From: JAPLGZ01 sp038318235
Lineage (GTDB): Bacteria; Chloroflexota; Anaerolineae; Caldilineales; Caldilineaceae
Reading direction: 5' to 3'
DNA: 18,485 nt
Assembly (NCBI GenBank): GCA_038318235.1
Contig: JBBQBY010000081.1
Span: forward strand, 1-18,485
Numbering within the stretch: the first letter of the stretch is position 1; each line of letters opens with the position of its first letter. A program made the position numbers and the translations under genes. The notes below the pieces were generated by a model. That model did not search any database. It saw only the letters and a program-made list of their open reading frames with translations, and was not told where the DNA came from. Shown here in pieces: positions 14,594-18,485 of this stretch.

Positions 14594-14609
14594 ACGATAA
14601 TTTTCCCTA

Positions 14610-14638
14610 TTGACAAATTTATTGGACTATGATTTAAT
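14610..14638 (+). promoter_or_regulatory. Sigma-70-type promoter of the ROK gene
   Basis: TTGACA at 14610-14615 is a perfect -35 box. After exactly 17 bp comes TTTAAT (14633-14638), a 4/6 match to TATAAT. Transcription would start near 14645, about 70 nt before the ATG at 14715. Confidence 0.7.
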
Positions 14639-14652
14639 GCCATTATTAAATC
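14631..14652 (+). promoter_or_regulatory. Palindromic operator over the ROK promoter
   Basis: GATTTAAT-GCCATT-ATTAAATC is a perfect 8-bp inverted repeat with a 6-bp spacer. It covers the -10 box and the expected start site, the usual place for a repressor. NagC/Mlc-type ROK repressors bind AT-rich palindromes of this kind and often repress their own gene, so self-regulation is likely but not proven. A second, weaker inverted repeat (GAACT ... AGTTC) lies just downstream. Confidence 0.6.
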
Positions 14653-14714
14653 CAGTGAACTTAATAAATAATCCATGAGTTCAACTTTCCCAAGTTTTAT
14701 AGCAAAACTCCATA

Positions 14715-15917
14715 ATGATTGCTGCGACAGAGAAGGCGACGCGCGAGCAAAGCAAACGCCACAACAATCGGCTTGTGCTCAAAACGGTCTACGACCGGGG
14801 CATGAGCAGTCGAGCTGAACTTGCGCGCATTACTAACCTGACCGCTACCACCGTCTCTGCCACGATTGCTGAACTCATTACCGATGGTTTAGTCGAGGAA
14901 GTTGGCTCCATATCCACGGAAAGAGGCAAACCCCCTACCCTGATCCGGCTTGCCAAAGATGCTCGCCACTTGATTGCCCTGGATTTATCGCGCAGTGTCT
15001 TTCGCGGTGCGATTTTGAATTTACGAGGCGAGGTCATTCAGCAGAAGGATATTTCGATCGAGGGCCAAACCGGAGCAGTTGCGTTGGCCGCCGTTTATCA
15101 GTTAATTGATAGTTTACTGCCGGCGGTCAATCGCCCTTTGCTCGGCATTGGGATTGGCGCACCGGGCATTATCGATTATAATCAGGGCATCATTCGTCAG
15201 GCCGCCAATTTGGACTGGTATGATCTTCCTCTACGCGAACAACTCGCCAAGCATTATGATCTAGCCATCCATCTTGTCAATGATAATCAGGCTGTCCTCC
15301 TGGCCGAATTTATCTTTGGAAACTATAAGAATAGTAGTGACTTAGTGGTGATTCGTATCGGTCACGGTATCGGGGCCGGCATCATGGTGAATGGGCAATT
15401 GCTACATGGCCACGGCACGGGCGAAATCGGCCATGTGGTTGTGGTGGATGGCGGTGAACGGTGTACCTGTGGCAATTTTGGCTGTCTGGAAACCGTTGCC
15501 AGCAATCGAGCGATTGTCAAACGCGCCAGGGCAATTGCCGTTCAATATCCGGCATCACGTCTAAATCAATTGACATCCACACCAGAAGATATTACGATTG
15601 AGACCGTCCTACAAGCATTTAATCAAGGCGATCCACGCCTAACCGCCCTGATGACCGATGTGGGTCATTATCTGGGGGTTGTGATTGCCCACCTAGTCGG
15701 CGTCCTCGGTACGCCTCCGATTCTGCTTTGCGGCCGAGTCGCGCGCTTTGGTCAACTCTTACTTGATTCAATCGAATATGAAGTATGCAAACGCTCACTC
15801 ACCGGGCGCTTGAACAAACCAAATATTCACGTTGTCAGTCTGAAAGCCGATATCTCAGATATTGTCATCCTGGGGGCAGCCGCCGCCTTATTGACAAACG
15901 AACTGGGTTTATTTTAA
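14715..15917 (+). CDS. ROK family transcriptional repressor (NagC/XylR type)
   Basis: This 400-residue protein joins a winged HTH (about 16-72; 'SSRAELARITNLTATTVSATIAELITDGLVEE') to a ROK sugar-kinase-like domain. The ROK zinc site is complete: H240 in 'GEIGH' and C250, C252, C257 in 'CTCGNFGCLE'. 'GIGIGAPGIID' and 'NDNQAVLLAEF' (D190 sits where kinases keep their catalytic base) mark the sugar site. ROK repressors release DNA on binding a sugar or sugar phosphate. Its own promoter has a palindromic operator. The ABC importer genes follow in the same direction after 173 bp, so it probably controls sugar uptake there. Which sugar is not visible. Confidence 0.9.
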   Translation: MIAATEKATREQSKRHNNRLVLKTVYDRGMSSRAELARITNLTATTVSATIAELITDGLVEEVGSISTERGKPPTLIRLAKDARHLIALDLSRSVFRGAILNLRGEVIQQKDISIEGQTGAVALAAVYQLIDSLLPAVNRPLLGIGIGAPGIIDYNQGIIRQAANLDWYDLPLREQLAKHYDLAIHLVNDNQAVLLAEFIFGNYKNSSDLVVIRIGHGIGAGIMVNGQLLHGHGTGEIGHVVVVDGGERCTCGNFGCLETVASNRAIVKRARAIAVQYPASRLNQLTSTPEDITIETVLQAFNQGDPRLTALMTDVGHYLGVVIAHLVGVLGTPPILLCGRVARFGQLLLDSIEYEVCKRSLTGRLNKPNIHVVSLKADISDIVILGAAAALLTNELGLF

Positions 15918-15993
15918 AGCAAGATCATTCCGATCTAGACCTGCATGACCTGACAGTCTTTGTTAGGCATTCGTCAAACGTGTAGCAAGCATT

Positions 15994-16030
15994 CTCAGCT
16001 GCGATCTACATGAACACCGCCACAGCTGAG
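15994..16030 (+). promoter_or_regulatory. Inverted repeat before the importer genes
   Basis: CTCAGCTG (15994-16001) pairs with CAGCTGAG (16023-16030) across 21 nt in the leader region of the permease operon. It may be a regulatory site or leader hairpin. It does not resemble the ROK operator at 14631-14652, and no clear promoter boxes were seen in 15918-16090. Confidence 0.3.
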
Positions 16031-16090
16031 GATAATTTCACCCATCGTTAGAACGGTCTAATTTTAGCGCACAAAGGAGCACCGGTCACT

Positions 16091-17170
16091 GTGGCAACCA
16101 CCCTAAACACCGTACAAAATCCAGCATTTCCCGTAGAACAAAAGCAGCATTGGGCGCGCGGTTTCCTGAATTCTTATCTTGTGCGGAAAGTGCTTAAAAC
16201 GCTCTTTACGGTTTTTGTCGTTACCTCGTTCACCTTCTTTCTGGTTCATCTGCTGCCAGGCAACCCGATTGAACAGATGGTCAATCAGCTCATCAATGTG
16301 CAAGGTGTGGCCCCGAAAGACGCGCGCGATCAGGTGGCGGCGCTCTTTGCCATTGATGTCAATCAACCGATCTATCTACAGTATTTCGAATATCTAGGCA
16401 AGACATTTCGCGGGGATTTTGGCAATTCCTTGCTCTCGCAAGGGACATCGGTGGCTTCGATCATTTTAAAATTTTTGCCCTGGACGATCTTCAGTGTGGG
16501 GATAGGGCTGTTGTTAAGCTTTACGATTGGCATGGGGTTGGGCATGTTGATGGCTTACCGGCGTGATAGTTGGATCGATCATATCTTGACCGTTTTTGCC
16601 TCGATCTTTAGCTCGATTCCCGACTATCTGATCGGGCTGATGCTGATCGTCTGGTTGGGCATTCAATGGAAAATCGTACCGATTGGGGCCATGCGCGGGT
16701 CGCTTTCGCCAGGGACAATCCCCGGTTTCACCTGGCACTTTTTTTCTGATGCTTTTTTCCACGCGGCTCTGCCGATTAGCACTTACTTTATCACCACAAT
16801 CGGGCGTTGGATGCTCAGTATGAAGAGCAGCACGATTAGCACGCTGGGCGAAGATTATGTGACGGTGGCGAAGGCACGTGGTCTAAAAGATTGGCGCATT
16901 ACGACAGCCTATGTAGGGCGCAATGCCTCTTTACCTTTGTTCACCCAATTAGCGATTAGCATTGGTTTTGTCGTCGGTGGTTCGTTCCTGATCGAGACGA
17001 TCTTTGTCTATCAAGGCATTGGGGCTTCGCTAGGCGGCGCGATTGCCCGCCGTGACTACACGGTGATGCAAGGCATCTTTCTTGTCATTACGCTTTCGGT
17101 CGTTTTTGCGAACTTCTTTGCTGATCTACTCTACAGTTGGATTGATCCACGGATTAGGCTGGGCAATTAG
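16091..17170 (+). CDS. ABC transporter permease, DppB/OppB family
   Basis: The 359-residue product is a binding-protein-dependent permease of the peptide/nickel/oligosaccharide class. It has an N-terminal membrane helix (about 34-54) followed by 'LLPGNPIE', then an external segment and five or so more helices. The cytoplasmic EAA loop, which docks the ATPase, is at 254-270 ('EDYVTVAKARGLKDWRI'). The GTG start at 16091 follows AAAGGAG (16073-16079) at a slightly long spacing of 11 nt. It is the first gene of an operon with permease 2 and the ATPase. Members of this class in Chloroflexota and Thermotoga often move oligosaccharides, and the ROK neighbour favours a sugar, yet peptides cannot be excluded. 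No binding-protein gene is in view; it may lie beyond the right edge. Confidence 0.92.
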   Translation: MATTLNTVQNPAFPVEQKQHWARGFLNSYLVRKVLKTLFTVFVVTSFTFFLVHLLPGNPIEQMVNQLINVQGVAPKDARDQVAALFAIDVNQPIYLQYFEYLGKTFRGDFGNSLLSQGTSVASIILKFLPWTIFSVGIGLLLSFTIGMGLGMLMAYRRDSWIDHILTVFASIFSSIPDYLIGLMLIVWLGIQWKIVPIGAMRGSLSPGTIPGFTWHFFSDAFFHAALPISTYFITTIGRWMLSMKSSTISTLGEDYVTVAKARGLKDWRITTAYVGRNASLPLFTQLAISIGFVVGGSFLIETIFVYQGIGASLGGAIARRDYTVMQGIFLVITLSVVFANFFADLLYSWIDPRIRLGN

Positions 17171-17223
17171 GGATAAGTTAGGCTGAGTGTGACCCTTTTC
17201 ACTTATCACCCGCAGAGGAATCT

Positions 17224-18099
17224 ATGAATATCGTACGAAACATTTTAGGGTCGATTGGGACCTCCCTACGCCTGTTAACATACAACAAAGTTGGGTTTAT
17301 TGGCTTTCTGGGTGTCGTGCTGATCCTCTTATTGTCGTTTTTGGGGCCTTACATTTGGCCGGTCCAGGTCAGTGGCAATACTGGTGAAATTTTCGAGCCG
17401 CCTTCGGCCCAACACTGGTTAGGCACCGACGACGGGGGTAAAGACAATTGGATCCAGATCGTCAATGGTGGAAAAAACGTGATCAATGCTGCCCTGATTG
17501 CCGCCCTTGTCTCAACTTTAATCGCCGTAACCTTCGGTGCAATGGCCGGTTTTCTCGGCGGCTGGGTCGATAGTATTGTTGTCGCCATCACAGATGTCTT
17601 TCTGACCATTCCAACCATTCCCCTCTTAGCTGTATTAGCGAGCTTTATCACGCTCAATAGTTTCACCTTGCTTGGCATATTGCTTGGGTTATTAGGTTGG
17701 CCTTCTCTGCTGCGCGCCGTACGCGCCCAAACCTTTTCTCTGAAAGAACGTGATTTTATTGAAGCGGCGCGGGCGCTAGATTTAGGCACTGGCCACATCA
17801 TCTTTAACGAGATGCTGCCGAATATGATGACGTATATTGTGATCAGCTTCGCGCTGGGTTTTACCGGCGCCATTTATGGGCAAATCGGTTTGATCTTGTT
17901 AGGCTTGGTGCCATTTGACAGTAGCAATTGGGGTGTGATGATCTCCTGGGGCTGGACACACGGCGCGCTCTTCTTTAAGGATAGCATCTGGTACATCATG
18001 TCGCCGATTGTGGCGATCGTCTTGTTGCAGCTTTCGGTGATAACCATGACCCGTTCACTAGAGATGGTCTTCAATCCACGTTTACGTTCAGGTGGATAA
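17224..18099 (+). CDS. ABC transporter permease, DppC/OppC family
   Basis: The 291-residue partner of the preceding permease has an N-terminal helix (about 24-45), the family landmark 'HWLGTDDGGKDNW' (64-76) and five further helices. Its EAA loop is at about 175-193 ('ERDFIEAARALDLGTGHII'). The ATG at 17224 has a ribosome site (AGAGGA, 17214-17219). Between the two permeases (17171-17223) lies a hairpin of GATAAGT with ACTTATC (17172-17178 and 17201-17207). Together the two proteins form the heterodimeric channel of the importer. The substrate comments made for the first permease hold here as well. Confidence 0.92.
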   Translation: MNIVRNILGSIGTSLRLLTYNKVGFIGFLGVVLILLLSFLGPYIWPVQVSGNTGEIFEPPSAQHWLGTDDGGKDNWIQIVNGGKNVINAALIAALVSTLIAVTFGAMAGFLGGWVDSIVVAITDVFLTIPTIPLLAVLASFITLNSFTLLGILLGLLGWPSLLRAVRAQTFSLKERDFIEAARALDLGTGHIIFNEMLPNMMTYIVISFALGFTGAIYGQIGLILLGLVPFDSSNWGVMISWGWTHGALFFKDSIWYIMSPIVAIVLLQLSVITMTRSLEMVFNPRLRSGG

Positions 18100-18104
18100 T
18101 AAGG

Positions 18105-18150
18105 AATAGGGAGTAAGCGACAAGTCACTCCCTACTCCCTACTCCCTATT
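18105..18150 (+). repeat. Intercistronic hairpin with three ACTCCCT tandem repeats
   Basis: AATAGGGAGTA (18105-18115) pairs exactly with TACTCCCTATT (18140-18150). Three perfect tandem copies of the heptamer ACTCCCT fill 18127-18147, and any of them could pair with the left arm, so the fold can slip. The hairpin ends just before the ATPase ribosome site (AAGGA, 18154-18158) without covering it. It may set the ratio of permease to ATPase or stabilise the upstream mRNA. Confidence 0.65.
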
Positions 18151-18164
18151 AACAAGGATTTTTC

Positions 18165-18485
18165 ATGAGCAAGTCGAATCTGGAATGGCAACAGGGGCCC
18201 AATCACGACCAGAAGCCGCCCTTAAGTCTGCAAAATGTCTATGTCAATTATGGCACGCGCAAAGGGAATGTGCAGGCCGTACGCGGGGTGACGCTTGACT
18301 TGTATGCGGGCGAAAGCCTGGCCTTGATCGGCGAGAGTGGCTCGGGCAAGACGACACTGGGTTTGGCGATTATGCGTTTGCTGGCGAGCACAGCCAAAGT
18401 AGAACCGGGCACGATCATCTATCGGCGCGACCAGCGCGAGGTGGATGTACTCAAACTCAGCACGCGTGATTTGCGCCAATTTCGT
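18165..18485 (+). CDS. ABC transporter ATPase, DppD/OppD family, N-terminal part
   Basis: ATG at 18165 is followed by 107 codons with no stop, running off the right edge. The ribosome site AAGGA (18154-18158) lies 6 nt upstream. The protein begins with a short hydrophilic lead, then 'LSLQNVYVNYGTRKGNVQAV' (20-39) and a perfect Walker A 'GESGSGKTT' (56-64), as in the ATPases of Dpp/Opp importers. Residues 'IMRLLASTAKVEPGTI' (69-84) fit the region after Walker A in this family. The Q-loop, signature and Walker B lie outside the window. It is the third gene of the importer operon and would energise the two permeases. Confidence 0.88.
   Translation, partial: MSKSNLEWQQGPNHDQKPPLSLQNVYVNYGTRKGNVQAVRGVTLDLYAGESLALIGESGSGKTTLGLAIMRLLASTAKVEPGTIIYRRDQREVDVLKLSTRDLRQFR

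Noticed and set aside
18127..18147. CRISPR array
   Set aside because: The three 7-bp repeats are adjacent without spacers.

Overview
The window looks like chromosomal DNA from a filamentous or heterotrophic Chloroflexota bacterium of moderate GC content. This is inferred, since no marker gene is present. The clues are secreted and membrane proteins with long Thr/Pro-rich linkers, a secreted protein ending in a 'LYLPLVNR'-type tail, an N-terminal four-cysteine 'CPYxG...C...C...C' module on a membrane protein, and palindrome-rich gaps between genes. Two regions carry sugar-use genes (a GH51 arabinofuranosidase end and a Gfo/Idh/MocA oxidoreductase at the left; a ROK regulator and a Dpp/Opp-type ABC importer at the right), which suits a polysaccharide-degrading heterotroph.

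Layout. 1-350: C-terminus of a GH51 alpha-L-arabinofuranosidase (+). 351-685: convergent gap holding a 27-bp perfect hairpin and a nested palindrome. 686-2491 (-): secreted protein with two lamin-tail domains around a DUF11 domain. 2492-2843: AT-rich divergent promoter region. 2844-3857 (+): Gfo/Idh/MocA oxidoreductase. 3858-4237: a 144-bp palindromic element, a short orphan open frame and a strong extended -10 promoter. 4238-11041 (+): a tight six-gene operon coding for a CCA-adding/poly(A) polymerase-type nucleotidyltransferase with HD domain, a Cys4 single-pass membrane protein, two CNNM/CBS/CorC_HlyC proteins, a Nudix hydrolase and an XRE-type HTH protein. Four of the five junctions overlap or are separated by 7 bp or less. 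A 99-bp MITE-like element with a 7-bp target duplication sits exactly behind the last stop codon.

11189-11683 (+): DUF427 protein. 11890-12606 (+): stand-alone SpoIIE/RsbX-like PPM phosphatase. 12705-13247 (+): small P-loop NTPase. 13228-14154 (-): DedA/VTT membrane protein overlapping the P-loop gene tail to tail. 14155-14714: divergent gap with a 155-bp MITE-like element flanked by a 9-bp target duplication, then a consensus-like promoter with a palindromic operator. 14715-15917 (+): ROK-family repressor. 16091-18485 (+): DppB-like permease, DppC-like permease and the start of a DppD-like ATPase, which runs off the window.

How the parts relate. The ROK protein probably regulates itself and perhaps the ABC importer behind it; such importers carry oligosaccharides as often as peptides in this kind of organism. 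The six-gene operon is transcribed from one promoter at about 4171-4199 and joins RNA 3'-end processing, nucleotide hydrolysis, ion transport, an envelope protein of unknown role and a DNA-binding protein. No shared function is known. The most notable signals are the two miniature elements with intact target duplications, the other structurally distinct palindromes in gaps, the duplicated lamin-tail protein with its terminal tail, and the unexplained operon. No rRNA, tRNA, CRISPR array, transposase or phage gene was seen.
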